DNA of 64,000 bases from Phycisphaerales bacterium (GCA_029245245.1 JAQWPT010000033.1:124001-188000), one strand, 5' to 3'; numbered from the stretch's first letter, positions 16,523-25,489 are shown. Numbers and translations: made by a program. The notes: generated by a model from the sequence alone, not told the origin.

Positions 16523-16891
16523 TTACGGGCCGCGAAGAGCGCCGGCTTCAAGCAGGCGTTGTTCCGCCTGTCGGTATCGGGCCAGGAAGACGGGGAGCAG
16601 GAAGCCGGGGATGCAGCTGCCCAGAAAGCCCATCAGGAGGCATGGGTACCAGACTGCGTAGGGTTGCCCGAGGGTGAGGGCCACGATGCCAAGTGCAAGG
16701 ATGCCAAGGCACACGATGATCACGGAGCACATGAGTCCCAGGACGAACCGTTTCGCCTTCCCGCGATGGACAAGGACGCCCATGCAGCCAAGCACACCGC
16801 CAACGAGGCCCATCGCTGTGCCCCCGATGGCTCCAATCCAGCCAGCAGTTTCTCCCGTCCACCATGGGTCAGCAAGTGCGAGTGTAAACAT
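16523..16891 (-). CDS. small membrane protein paired with DUF2089 regulator
   Basis: The protein has 122 residues with three hydrophobic segments (about 15-40, 47-72 and 75-100) and a charged C-terminus (YRQAEQRLLEAG). The first two segments are rich in Gly and small residues. GGAA sits about five bases before the ATG at 16891. Nothing identifies its function. It starts 11 bases after the DUF2089 gene, so the two are probably one transcript; DUF2089 genes are often next to small membrane-protein genes. Confidence 0.7.
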   Translation of the reverse strand: MFTLALADPWWTGETAGWIGAIGGTAMGLVGGVLGCMGVLVHRGKAKRFVLGLMCSVIIVCLGILALGIVALTLGQPYAVWYPCLLMGFLGSCIPGFLLPVFLARYRQAEQRLLEAGALRGP

Positions 16892-16902
16892 GTGAGTTCC
16901 TT

Positions 16903-17217
16903 TCAGTTCGCTTCTTCGGGGATGTGTGTTCGCGTGTCCGCTGCCTCGAGAATTCGTCTCGCCGCGGAACCATTGAGTTCGCCTCGTTCCACCAGGTTGG
17001 CAATGAGGTCCCGCAGTGGATCGACCTGCTCTCCGGCGACAATCCGCTCGAGGCGTTCGATCACCCGATCGAACCGCCCTCGAATCGTCGGGTAACTCAC
17101 TCCGTATCGAGCGGCCAGTCCCTTGAGGGAACTGCCCTCAAGCACCAGGGCGGTGATCAGGTCAAGATCTTCGCCCGGAAGGCTCAGCAGTACGTGTTCA
17201 GGAGTGTGATCGGTCAT
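16903..17217 (-). CDS. DUF2089-family helix-turn-helix protein
   Basis: The protein has 104 residues. The N-terminal half has the DUF2089 pattern: an acidic LPGEDLDLITALVLEGSS and a helix-turn-helix LKGLAARYGVSYPTIRGRF. The C-terminal half is helical (VIERLERIVAGEQ, DLIANLVERGEL). Members are predicted transcription regulators; here it may control its own operon with the following membrane protein. The ATG at 17217 has GAGGA eight bases upstream. The leader just before it is unusually AT-rich for this genome. Confidence 0.85.
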   Translation of the reverse strand: MTDHTPEHVLLSLPGEDLDLITALVLEGSSLKGLAARYGVSYPTIRGRFDRVIERLERIVAGEQVDPLRDLIANLVERGELNGSAARRILEAADTRTHIPEEAN

Positions 17218-17265
17218 CAGGGTGTCCTCGTGGTGACTTTCGATATGTAGAAGAGTGTATTCATA

Positions 17266-17294
17266 AAGTTCAACTAGACATTAAGGAATGTCAA
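17266..17294 (-). promoter_or_regulatory. candidate promoter of the DUF2089 operon
   Basis: On the minus strand a perfect TTGACA (17294-17289) lies in the AT-rich patch. Seventeen bases downstream is GAACTT (17271-17266), a poor -10, so the assignment rests mainly on the -35 box and base composition. It would place the start of transcription about 40-50 bases before the gene. Confidence 0.3.
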
Positions 17295-17352
17295 AGTCTG
17301 TTTCATTTAGTTAAAATTTGTATCGGGAAGCCGCCCCTCAGGCAATGAAAAT

Positions 17353-17381
17353 CCCCGTTGAAGCACAAGGCCTCAACGGGG
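17353..17381 (-). terminator. intrinsic terminator after the glycosyltransferase gene
   Basis: CCCCGTTGA and TCAACGGGG form a perfect nine-pair stem with an 11-base loop. In the minus direction it is followed by ATTTTCATT. It separates the upstream glycosyltransferase operon from the DUF2089 operon. Confidence 0.7.
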
Positions 17382-17528
17382 AGGAGGGGAGAAAGAAGCC
17401 GAGTCGTGTCTGCAACAACACCACCCGGTCAAGTGGCCGATCGGCCAGATGCTGGGCTGGGGATCACTTTTTCCCCATCTTGAGATGCCCAGGCCGTCCG
17501 AAGCCGCTCATTCGCGACTTTTGGGGAC

Positions 17529-18620
17529 TCAGGACTGTTTACTGCTTGTGAATGGGTACGACACGCCACGGCTGGCCCCGGTGAGCAGTTGGGCCCAGGT
17601 GGCTGCATGGCGAGTTGGATCATGGTGTTCGATGATTCGAGCCCTGCCCCCCTGGCCAAGAGCCAGTCGATCTCCCGGCTGGTTGAGCACGTTCAGCAAG
17701 GTGGCGGCCCATGCCTCTGGATCGACCCCCTCGACGATGGCTGCGGTCTGTCCGTCGATGATCCAATCGAGATCCGGTGCTGGTGCGGACACGATGGCAC
17801 GGGAGGCCGCCATTGCTTCCAGCACCATGGTGCGGACGTTGCTTCCTCGATGTGGATGCACGATCAGGTCGCATGTTGTCAGGAGTGTCCGGACCTGGGT
17901 CGCGTCGGCGATCGTTGACACATGGTCAAGGAGTCCACGGGCATCGGCTTCTCTCCAGGCCTGGTGGCCGTCGGCGGCATCGAGTTCCATGCAGATCTGG
18001 AGATCGGGGATGACGGCCACGACTCGCTGGAGCCCGGCCAGTACGCTGCGGACGATCTCGGGATTGCCGTCGCATGCCAGCAGGGCAAGAGTGGGCGCGA
18101 GCCCGAGTTCGGCGGCGGGCGTGGCGGCTGGTGTGATGCCCGGGGCGATGCACTGGACCAGTTCCTTGCCGACGCGGCGAACGATGCGTTTGGCCAGTTG
18201 GGGGGTGGGTGCGACCCAGGCTCCAACATGTTGCATCCGGTTCGTGGCCAGCCGGGTATCCGAGACGGACCAGGTGGAGACGACCATGGGGCGTTCAAGG
18301 TGGCGGGCGGTGGCTTCTGCATCCTGATAGGAGTCGGTTCCGATGCACAGCACAAGGTCCGGAGGATCACGGTGGACCTGTGCGGCGAGGGTTTGGGTGG
18401 CATGCTGGCGAAGCCAGAGCGGCCCGGTGGGTGGCATGGTCAGCACGGCACTGGCCCCCAGGCCCTGCTGCTGGATTGCATGGAGGTCCTCAGGAAGCTC
18501 TTCGGGAAGGACCAGGCTGCTGCGGATGTCCCAGTCCTGTTCCAGCCGCTGCAGGAGATCCTGCAGCATCGGTCCGTCTTCCCGCATCCGCTGCGGATCG
18601 ATGAAGGCCAACAGGTGCAT
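17529..18620 (-). CDS. GT-B type glycosyltransferase
   Basis: The protein has 363 residues. The C-terminal half has the hallmarks of family 4-like glycosyltransferases: a nucleotide-sugar region around DLIVHPHRGSNVRTMVLEAM, with Glu of the E-x7-E type motif, and ASRAIVSAPAPDLDWII. The N-terminal Rossmann-like half is less conserved. Donor and acceptor are unknown. The start ATG at 18620 overlaps the thioesterase stop (TGATG); the frame runs further upstream only as shadow. Last gene of a three-gene minus-strand run ending in an intrinsic terminator. Confidence 0.82.
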   Translation of the reverse strand: MHLLAFIDPQRMREDGPMLQDLLQRLEQDWDIRSSLVLPEELPEDLHAIQQQGLGASAVLTMPPTGPLWLRQHATQTLAAQVHRDPPDLVLCIGTDSYQDAEATARHLERPMVVSTWSVSDTRLATNRMQHVGAWVAPTPQLAKRIVRRVGKELVQCIAPGITPAATPAAELGLAPTLALLACDGNPEIVRSVLAGLQRVVAVIPDLQICMELDAADGHQAWREADARGLLDHVSTIADATQVRTLLTTCDLIVHPHRGSNVRTMVLEAMAASRAIVSAPAPDLDWIIDGQTAAIVEGVDPEAWAATLLNVLNQPGDRLALGQGGRARIIEHHDPTRHAATWAQLLTGASRGVSYPFTSSKQS

Positions 18621-19147
18621 CAGTTGGATCCTGCCTGGGTTCGAGGACGGGGTGGGTGCAGTGGATCGAGCGCATCGACCAGATCCGACTGCACGCGGCA
18701 TGGTCGGCGGGACTGGAGATCGACCTGTACCCAGAGTGTCGAAGCTGCGCAGACGATGCAGGGTTCATCGTCCACCTTGGTGGATGGTCGCCAGATGACA
18801 CTGTCTCGCCATGACTTGGCCCGCTTGAGATCACGGACCCAGGTGGCGAGCACCAGGTGCTCGTCGGCATGGACCTCGGCTCGGTAGTCGATCTCGTGGC
18901 GAGCCACGAACCACATGCGCCCGGAATCGGTCATCGCCTGGCGTGTCCAGCCAAGGCTGTCCAGGTGCAGCTCGGCGGCTCGGTCCAGCCATCGCACGTA
19001 CTCGATGTTGGAAATGTGCGCGACACTTCGACTTTCGCCTTCACGCGTCGTGTGGATGGACACGAACCAGGGCCGGGGGTGGTCCATGGCCGGCGGCGAG
19101 GAGGGGGGCGTCGTGAGCGGTTCGATTCGGGCGCTCATTTCAATCAT
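18620..19147 (-). CDS. acyl-CoA thioesterase-like hot-dog protein
   Basis: The protein has 175 residues with one hot-dog domain: WFVSIHTTREGESRSVAHI, the conserved NIEYVRWLDRAAELHLD with the usual Asn and aromatic residues, then RHEIDYRAEVHADEHLV. The pattern resembles YbgC/FatA-like thioesterases, which hydrolyse acyl-CoA or acyl-ACP. ATG at 19147 overlaps the DUF971 stop by eight bases; a second ATG at 19138 is equally possible. Expressed with DUF971 and the glycosyltransferase. Confidence 0.8.
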   Translation of the reverse strand: MIEMSARIEPLTTPPSSPPAMDHPRPWFVSIHTTREGESRSVAHISNIEYVRWLDRAAELHLDSLGWTRQAMTDSGRMWFVARHEIDYRAEVHADEHLVLATWVRDLKRAKSWRDSVIWRPSTKVDDEPCIVCAASTLWVQVDLQSRRPCRVQSDLVDALDPLHPPRPRTQAGSN

Positions 19148-19493
19148 GGTCCGGTCCCCCTTCATCGGGTCGGGGAGGAGCGTCGGGATCGATCGAACGG
19201 AGGTAATCCCAGGAATAGATGCCGGTGTCGTGTCCATCGGAAAACCGGATGCGAACCGCGTAGGTGCCCACCAGTTCCGCATCCACGGCATGCAGTGGCA
19301 CGTCGGAGTTCGCGGAGGCGGGAAGCACCGCCAGGGGATTGCGTTCGAGTTCCTCCCGCAGTTGGCGGGCCTCGGCCGACGGGGAGAATCGCCGAAGGTG
19401 CTCGGTCGGGTAGGCGCTCACTCGCCCGTCCGCCCAGTGGACGATCAGCCCATGGGCACGATCCAGTTCAAGGTGACGGGGTGGGGCAGTCAT
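19140..19493 (-). CDS. DUF971 (gamma-butyrobetaine hydroxylase N-terminal-like) protein
   Basis: The protein has 117 residues. The segments HLELDRAHGLIVHWADG, YPTEHLRRFSP, and the C-terminal VRIRFSDGHDTGIYSWDYLRSI are characteristic of DUF971, a small domain that also occurs at the N-terminus of gamma-butyrobetaine hydroxylases. Standalone members are linked by context to iron-sulfur or cofactor proteins, but their role is not settled. ATG at 19493 gives the expected length. It diverges from pyrF across 45 bases. Confidence 0.85.
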   Translation of the reverse strand: MTAPPRHLELDRAHGLIVHWADGRVSAYPTEHLRRFSPSAEARQLREELERNPLAVLPASANSDVPLHAVDAELVGTYAVRIRFSDGHDTGIYSWDYLRSIDPDAPPRPDEGGPDHD

Positions 19494-19538
19494 CGCGCCA
19501 GGATTGTATCGGTCACATCCAGTCCGGAGGGGTATGCT

Positions 19539-20447
19539 ATGGCCCTGGAGAACGCCGGCGTGACCGATACCACCACCGCCATCACCCATCCGGCAGATCG
19601 ACTCGTTCGAGCCGTGCAGGAACGTCGTGCACCGGTCTGCGTGGGAATCGACCCTGTTTTCGAGCGGCTGCCTCGGGTCACGCGGAGCGTGGTCGATACT
19701 CCGGAGGCCGAGATCGAATCCATCGACCGGTTCACCGACGAGGTTCTGGTCGCCATTTCCGGCCTGGTGCCCTGCGTGAAGTTCCAGTCCGCCTGCTTCG
19801 AACGATATGGCGCCAGGGGCATCGAGGTGCTCGAATCGAACATTGATCGTGCCCGATCCCTGGATCTGCACGTAGTGCTGGATGCAAAGCGCGGGGACAT
19901 CGGCATCAGCAACGAACACTATGCCGCGGCCTTTCATCGTACGAGTGCGGATTGGATCACGCTCAACGGATACCTCGGCATCGATTCGCTGCGTCCGTAT
20001 CTTGCCGGTGGGCATGGTGGCTTCGTCCTGGTGCGGACATCGAATCCGGAAGGTTCCGCTCTGCAGAGCCAGTCACTCATGGATGGCCGTTCGGTGGCGG
20101 AAGCTGTCGCCGACCTGGTTGCCCAGCAGGACGACGCGTTGCTGGGCGACTGCGGGTACAGCAGCCTCGGCGTGGTGGTGGGGGCGACGCAGGGGCAGGA
20201 GCACACTCGCCTGCGGGCACACATGCCTCGGCAGCTGTTCCTGGTGCCCGGTTACGGTGCGCAGGGTGCCGGACTGTCGGACATCCTGGATCTCTTCCAT
20301 GCCGATGGGTTGGGGGCGTTGATCACTGCCTCTCGCAGTGTCATCTACGCCGGCGGCAGCGAGGATTCCTCGTGGGCTGCTGCGGTCACCGATGCAGCCG
20401 GATCGCTGGCGGATGAGATCGGCCGGGCCGTTGGAATGCGATCGTGA
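19539..20447 (+). CDS. pyrF: orotidine 5'-phosphate decarboxylase (type 2)
   Basis: Catalyses the last step of UMP synthesis. The 302-residue product is of the longer type 2 group. The active-site motif DAKRGDIG near residue 115 holds the Asp-Lys-Asp set. The N-terminal CVGIDPVFERLP and C-terminal FLVPGYGAQGAG segments bind the substrate phosphate. The start ATG at 19539 is preceded by GGAGG with an eight-base spacer. The stop overlaps the next gene by ATGA. It is the first gene of a long plus-strand run. Confidence 0.95.
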   Translation: MALENAGVTDTTTAITHPADRLVRAVQERRAPVCVGIDPVFERLPRVTRSVVDTPEAEIESIDRFTDEVLVAISGLVPCVKFQSACFERYGARGIEVLESNIDRARSLDLHVVLDAKRGDIGISNEHYAAAFHRTSADWITLNGYLGIDSLRPYLAGGHGGFVLVRTSNPEGSALQSQSLMDGRSVAEAVADLVAQQDDALLGDCGYSSLGVVVGATQGQEHTRLRAHMPRQLFLVPGYGAQGAGLSDILDLFHADGLGALITASRSVIYAGGSEDSSWAAAVTDAAGSLADEIGRAVGMRS

Positions 20448-22165
20448 TGAAGTGCCTGCGCGACGCTTCCAGCCTGGTCGTCATCATCCTGTTCACACTG
20501 GTCGTTGCCTGCATGATCGTCCTGCTTCCGATGACACCCACCAAGCTCGTCGTGCTTGGGGGCATCCTGGTAGTACTGGTCCTGTTCTCGAATCTCCGGT
20601 CATTCGACTGGAAACGCACGGCGGTTCTCGGGAGTTTCCTGGTGGTGCTTCTGCTGCCGGTGATCTTCCGGGCCGAGACTGGACTGGTGATGAAGGCCGA
20701 TCGGGTCCTGGTGATCATCACGCCTCACAACGAGCAGATCCGTACCGAGTTCGCCCGGGGGTTCGAACTGTGGCACCAGGAAAAGTACGATGAGCCGGTG
20801 ACGGTGGCCTGGAACGTCCCCGGCGGCACCAGCGAGATCCGGCGAATGCTCCAGGCGCAGTTCACTGCGGCCCTCAAGGAGGGGCGTGATCCCGGGGGTG
20901 ATGCCGACCTGGTCTTCGGTGGCGGTTCCTATGAACACGACGTGCTCAAGCGTGGTGTCAGCGTGGAGATCGACGGTACGCAGGTGCAGCAGTCCATCAC
21001 CGTGTCCGGTGACCTGGACGAGTCGTTCATGCTGGGCATCTATGGGCAGCGTACGATCGCGGACAAGCCGCTCTTCGACCCGCAGCAGCACTGGTATGGA
21101 ACGGCGGTCTCGGCCTTCGGCCTGGTCTACAACAGGGACGTCCTCTCGCAACTGGGCCTGCCGGAGCCCAGGACCTGGGATGCCCTCGTGGATCCCAGGC
21201 TTCGAACCTGGATTGCGCTGGTGAATCCAAACCAGTCCGGCTCGATCACCACGGCCTTTGAAACCATTCTCCAACGCCGGGGATGGGCCCAGGGGTGGGA
21301 GATTCTTCGGCGGGCATCGGCCAATGCCCGGGACTTCTCGGCCAGTTCGCTCAAGGCGCCCACCGACGTCAGCCAGGGTGACGCGGCGGTCGGGGTCTGC
21401 ATCGACTTCTTCGGTCGCTACCAGTCCCAGGCCATCGCGGATCACGGCGGCGGCGATCGAGTCGGCTACATCGATCCCATGGGTGACACCATGGTCGATC
21501 CGGATCCAATCTCGATTCTCCACAATGCTCCTGACCCTGAACTGTCCAGGCGGTTCATCCAGTTCGTCCTGGAGGTGCCGGGGCAGTCGCTCTGGCAATT
21601 CCAGCCGTCTCTGGATCAACCCGACGGACTCGGTCCTCGGGAGTTCGCCCTGCGACGGTTGCCGGTGAATCGAAAGCTCTACACCGCCTACGCCGATCGC
21701 ATGATCGACCACATCGATCCCTACGAGGACGCCCAGATGCCCGAGCATCCCGACCGGGCCATGCGTGCATTCATTGCGCCCATCTTCGGGGCGATGGCGA
21801 TGGACACGCACCCGCTGCTCGTTGAGGCATGGGATGCCATTGTCAACCACCCCTCGTATCCAGACGACCATGGACTGGTGACTTCGAGCATGGTTGCCGA
21901 CCCCCAGTTGAAGCAGATGCTCGAGGCATTCGATGCGATGCCGGAAGTGCCTGGTCCCGACGGGACGATGATCAGCCTCGCCACGGGGGAAGGGCGTGCC
22001 ATGGCCAAGGCGGGCTGGCTCCGTGGAGCCTGGCACGACAGGAACCTCTGGCCGTCGGATGCCGAACCGGTTCGTGTCCTGGGTCAGCGATTCCGCGCCT
22101 TCTTCGCCCAGCAGTACCAGCGTGTTCTCGATATCGCCTCGAACTCGGAGCCTGCCAATGGGTGA
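20444..22165 (+). CDS. membrane-anchored extracellular solute-binding protein
   Basis: The protein has 573 residues. Three hydrophobic segments (about 9-30, 33-50, 59-75) are followed by a type 1 solute-binding fold: VLVIITPHNEQIRTEFARGF, QHWYGTAVSAFGLVYNRD, and VGYIDPMGDTMVDPDPIS. This resembles iron(III)-type binding proteins, but no ABC permease or ATPase gene is nearby. The last 130 residues (after MIDHIDPYEDAQMPEHP) have no clear match. The protein may be a tethered receptor rather than a transporter part. Start ATGA overlaps the pyrF stop and the stop overlaps the pyk start. Confidence 0.78.
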   Translation: MMKCLRDASSLVVIILFTLVVACMIVLLPMTPTKLVVLGGILVVLVLFSNLRSFDWKRTAVLGSFLVVLLLPVIFRAETGLVMKADRVLVIITPHNEQIRTEFARGFELWHQEKYDEPVTVAWNVPGGTSEIRRMLQAQFTAALKEGRDPGGDADLVFGGGSYEHDVLKRGVSVEIDGTQVQQSITVSGDLDESFMLGIYGQRTIADKPLFDPQQHWYGTAVSAFGLVYNRDVLSQLGLPEPRTWDALVDPRLRTWIALVNPNQSGSITTAFETILQRRGWAQGWEILRRASANARDFSASSLKAPTDVSQGDAAVGVCIDFFGRYQSQAIADHGGGDRVGYIDPMGDTMVDPDPISILHNAPDPELSRRFIQFVLEVPGQSLWQFQPSLDQPDGLGPREFALRRLPVNRKLYTAYADRMIDHIDPYEDAQMPEHPDRAMRAFIAPIFGAMAMDTHPLLVEAWDAIVNHPSYPDDHGLVTSSMVADPQLKQMLEAFDAMPEVPGPDGTMISLATGEGRAMAKAGWLRGAWHDRNLWPSDAEPVRVLGQRFRAFFAQQYQRVLDIASNSEPANG

Positions 22166-23660
22166 CTTCAATCCACGAACAGATCCTGAAGCCGAACATT
22201 TTCGTACCGCCATCATCGCCACCCTCGGACCGGCTTCCTGGGATGAGCCGGTACTGGAGCAGTTGATCAAGGCCGGGGCCAACATCTTCCGCTTGAACTT
22301 CAGCCATGGAGACGAAGCAGGGCATGAACGGACGCTTGCGAGAATCCGGACCGTCGCTTCTCGCCTTGGCGTTCCCATCGGCGTACTCGGTGACCTGCCA
22401 GGTCCCAAGATCAGGCTGACCGAAGTGCCGGGGGGCGGGTTCCTGCTCGAGCCGGGGCAGCGGATCGAGTTTCACCGTGGACTTGCTTCGGCACTGCACG
22501 GTGAGGACGGTACTGCTTGCCTGGGGTGCACGCTGGAAAGCATCATCGATGATGTGCAGGTGGGGCACCACGTACTCATCGACGACGGACTCGTGCGACT
22601 GGTGGCCATCGAGCGTGGCGACGACATGCTGGTCTGCGAGGTGGAGGTCGCCGGGCGGATCAGTTCGCACAAGGGCGTCAATCTTCCGGACACGGACCTG
22701 GACATCGAGATGCCCACCGATCGTGACCGCCGCTTCGCGGCATGGGCCATCGAACACGATCTGGACTGGGTCGCGATGAGTTTCGTGCGCAGTGCGGAGG
22801 ACGTGCAGTCGCTCGAAGCACACATGCGATCGGTGGCCGGCACGCAGAATCGCCCCATTCCCATCATCGCCAAGATGGAAGTTCCACGGGCCATCGAGCA
22901 TGCTGCGTCGATCGTTCAGGAAGTGGATGCGATGATGGTCGCGCGGGGCGATCTGGGCGTGGAGATGGACCTGGCCCTGGTGCCGTCGATCCAGAAGCAC
23001 CTGCTGGCGGTGACGCGTGATGCGAGGATTCCCTGCATCGTCGCTACCCAGATGCTCCAGTCCATGATCGAGTCGCCGGTGCCCACGCGGGCGGAGGCCA
23101 GTGACGTGGCCAATGCGATCTTCGACGGCGCCGATGCCGTGATGCTTTCGGGTGAGACCGCGGTGGGGACGTGGCCGGTCGAAGCGGTCTCCACCATGCA
23201 CCGCATCAGTTGCATCAGCGAGTCGACCATGCGTTCGCTCTCGATCTCGACCGGCGGCGATCTGGAACCCATTGCCGACGTTGCACCGGGGCCATTGGAA
23301 TCACTCGTGGACGCGACATGGACGGCGGCGCTGTCGGCCAACGCTCGATGCATCGTGGTGCCGTCCTCCAGTGGACTTCATGCCCGGCATCTCAGTCGAA
23401 ACGAATTCCAGTTGCCGGTGCTTGCGCTGGCGGACGACCCGCGCGCCGTGCGGCGCATGCTGCTGCTGCGTGGCGTGACTCCGGTCCAGGTCGACGCCTT
23501 GCCTGATCCGGCTCATCTCGTGGAACGGGCGGAATCGGAAGTGCTCGCGCTGGGTTGGGCGGAGGCTGGTGAAATGATCATCATCGTGGCCAGGGACGAC
23601 CTTGTGGACTCCGGTGCCAGGATGATCGTGCATCGCATGTGTGGCGAGGCAGGCGACTGA
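22158..23660 (+). CDS. pyk: pyruvate kinase
   Basis: Transfers phosphate from phosphoenolpyruvate to ADP, ending glycolysis. The 500-residue protein has the usual layout: IIATLGPAS near 20, RLNFSHG near 45, PGPKIRL near 85, the lysine segment PIIAKMEVPRAIEHA near 235, MVARGDLGVE near 260, the conserved ATQML and ESPVPTRAEASDVANAI, and SGETAVGTWP. The C-terminal domain ends near 475. The start ATG at 22158 overlaps the previous stop by eight bases, and the stop overlaps the cinA start (TGATG). Confidence 0.96.
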   Translation: MGDFNPRTDPEAEHFRTAIIATLGPASWDEPVLEQLIKAGANIFRLNFSHGDEAGHERTLARIRTVASRLGVPIGVLGDLPGPKIRLTEVPGGGFLLEPGQRIEFHRGLASALHGEDGTACLGCTLESIIDDVQVGHHVLIDDGLVRLVAIERGDDMLVCEVEVAGRISSHKGVNLPDTDLDIEMPTDRDRRFAAWAIEHDLDWVAMSFVRSAEDVQSLEAHMRSVAGTQNRPIPIIAKMEVPRAIEHAASIVQEVDAMMVARGDLGVEMDLALVPSIQKHLLAVTRDARIPCIVATQMLQSMIESPVPTRAEASDVANAIFDGADAVMLSGETAVGTWPVEAVSTMHRISCISESTMRSLSISTGGDLEPIADVAPGPLESLVDATWTAALSANARCIVVPSSSGLHARHLSRNEFQLPVLALADDPRAVRRMLLLRGVTPVQVDALPDPAHLVERAESEVLALGWAEAGEMIIIVARDDLVDSGARMIVHRMCGEAGD

Positions 23661-24907
23661 TGCACGCTACGGTGTTGTCCATCGGTGACGAACTGCTTTC
23701 GGGCGATTGCGTCGACACGAATGCAGCCTGGCTCTGCTCCCGCCTGTCCGTGGTCGGAATCACCGTCGATGCCGTGCACCAGTTGCCTGACGATCGCCGC
23801 GCAGTTGCCGCGGCGCTGCGAGAGGGTGCTGGACGAGGCGCCCTCGTCGTGTCCACCGGTGGACTTGGCCCGACGCCCGACGATCTGACTCGCGAGGCGA
23901 TGGCCGATGCATTCGATGACGGGATGCTTGCGGTGGACGAATCCGCGGGCGAGTGGATCCGGCAGCGACTTGAATCCATGGGACTCCGGATGAGCGAGGC
24001 CCAGATTACGATGGCCCGGCGTCCGGTCGGAGCCACCTGTCTTCCCAACGACGCCGGGACCGCGCCGGTTCTGTGTCGCCAGGTGCAGGGATGCACCATC
24101 TGGTGTCTCCCCGGTCCGCCGGCAGAAATGCGATCAACCTTCGATGCCCACGTCGCGGGCACGCTTCCAGCAGGCGCGTCGATCGCGTCCCGCGAAGTCC
24201 GGTGCAGTGGCATCGTGGAAGCCGACGCGGCCAGTCGACTCGGAGAGTTGCTGGACCGCCAGTGCGCGGTGCAGGTCGGCACTCGTGTCAGCCGCGGCAT
24301 CTTCATCGCCACGGTGCATGATTCCGGCCCAGCCGGCGACGAGGTACTCGAGGAGATCCGTCGTCGCCTGGATCCGTGGGCCTTCGGCTGCGAGGGCGAA
24401 CAGCCCGCGGACGACGTTGCGCGGTTGCTCGTGGCTCGAGGGCAGACGCTTGCCACGGCCGAGTCCTGCACCGGGGGAGGGATCGGTTCCTCGCTGGTGG
24501 ATGTGCCGGGTTCCAGCGCCTGGTTTCTCGGTGGCGTGGTCGCGTATTCCAACCCACTGAAGCACGCATGGCTGTCCGTTCCAATGTCGCGGTTCGAACC
24601 CGGCGGTCCCGGGGCGGTGTCCGGTGAAGTCGCCCGCGACATGGCCATCGGGATCCGCGAGGCCACCGGGAGCGACTGGGGCCTGTCGGTGACAGGACTG
24701 GCCGGTCCGGATGGGGGGACGGATGCCAAGCCGGTGGGGACAGTCTGGTTCGGCATTGCCTCCGGTGATTCGACGGCGACACGCCAGTTCCGATTTTCCG
24801 GAGACCGTGCAGTGGTTCGCCGCCGAAGCGTGTCGACATCGATGCAGTGCCTTCGAATGCAGCTGCGTGATGTCACGCAGCGACTGGCCTGGGAGTGCGT
24901 GGAATGA
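23660..24907 (+). CDS. cinA: CinA-family protein (competence/damage-inducible; nicotinamide deamidase)
   Basis: The protein has 415 residues in two parts. The N-terminal MoCF-like domain has SIGDELLSGD, STGGLGPTPDDLTREAM, and LPGPPAEM. The C-terminal CinA domain has TAESCTGGGIGSSL, VVAYSNPLKHAWL, and VTGLAGPDGGT. Known CinA proteins deamidate NMN and hydrolyse ADP-ribose, recycling pyridine nucleotides. Start ATG at 23660 overlaps the pyk stop; the stop overlaps the folK start (ATGA). Confidence 0.94.
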   Translation: MHATVLSIGDELLSGDCVDTNAAWLCSRLSVVGITVDAVHQLPDDRRAVAAALREGAGRGALVVSTGGLGPTPDDLTREAMADAFDDGMLAVDESAGEWIRQRLESMGLRMSEAQITMARRPVGATCLPNDAGTAPVLCRQVQGCTIWCLPGPPAEMRSTFDAHVAGTLPAGASIASREVRCSGIVEADAASRLGELLDRQCAVQVGTRVSRGIFIATVHDSGPAGDEVLEEIRRRLDPWAFGCEGEQPADDVARLLVARGQTLATAESCTGGGIGSSLVDVPGSSAWFLGGVVAYSNPLKHAWLSVPMSRFEPGGPGAVSGEVARDMAIGIREATGSDWGLSVTGLAGPDGGTDAKPVGTVWFGIASGDSTATRQFRFSGDRAVVRRRSVSTSMQCLRMQLRDVTQRLAWECVE

Positions 24908-25470
24908 GTCGCGTCTACATCGGTCTCGGAAGCAACGTCGGCGATCGGCTGGCCAACATCCTCGACGGCCTGGATCGACTCGATGCCGGGAAGCAGGTTT
25001 CGGTGTGTCGCGTGAGCACCATCATCGAGACCAGCCCGGTGGGCGTGCGTGGGCACCGCAGGTACCTCAATGCGGTGGCGGAACTGGAGACATCGCTGGA
25101 CCCACCGGCACTGGTGGCGTGCTGCCTGGAGGTTGAACAGGCCATGGGCCGCACCAGGGATCCAGCGGACGACGTGCCGCAGCCGAGAACGCTCGATCTG
25201 GATGTCCTGTTGATGGGTGACACGGTGACCGATGAACCGGGCGTGTGTATCCCGCACCCGCGGCTTCAGGATCGCGCCTTCGTCCTGCTGCCATTGGTGG
25301 AATTGGATCCGGATCTGGCGCACCCTGTCCTGGGGAGCACCGTCAAGGATCTCCTGGCCGCTGAAATCGAGCGATTCGGCCCGGTTCAACAGCGGTGTGC
25401 TATCCTCAAACCAGGTTCCCTGTTGTCCGACGAATCGGACTCGGGGCCCGCGGGCCTTTCGCCCAACTGA
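24904..25470 (+). CDS. folK: 2-amino-4-hydroxy-6-hydroxymethyldihydropteridine pyrophosphokinase
   Basis: HPPK activates the pterin for folate synthesis. Conserved parts: YIGLGSNVGDR at the start, IIETSPVG with the loop residues, LNAVAELET, and the signature RTLDLDVLLMGD near residue 95 with two Asp that bind Mg2+. The 188-residue length is slightly above average; the last 30 residues are not conserved. ATG at 24904 overlaps the cinA stop. folD elsewhere in this window is in the same folate network. Confidence 0.94.
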   Translation: MSRVYIGLGSNVGDRLANILDGLDRLDAGKQVSVCRVSTIIETSPVGVRGHRRYLNAVAELETSLDPPALVACCLEVEQAMGRTRDPADDVPQPRTLDLDVLLMGDTVTDEPGVCIPHPRLQDRAFVLLPLVELDPDLAHPVLGSTVKDLLAAEIERFGPVQQRCAILKPGSLLSDESDSGPAGLSPN

Positions 25471-25489
25471 CCTCATTTCGGAGATCACG

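Larger units (their letters stand above)
17218..17528. other. AT-rich intergenic region with leader and terminator
   Basis: The 311 bases hold no gene. Bases 17240-17330 are markedly richer in A and T than the neighbourhood and lie directly upstream of the minus-strand DUF2089 gene, as a promoter region would. Bases 17353-17381 form a strong hairpin that terminates the glycosyltransferase transcript. The remaining 17382-17528 show no structure I can support. Confidence 0.6.

Noticed and set aside
20600-22408. 602-residue antisense frame over the solute-binding protein gene
   Set aside because: Low-complexity Arg/His/Gly composition without motifs; the plus strand carries a coherent protein, so this is a GC-rich shadow.
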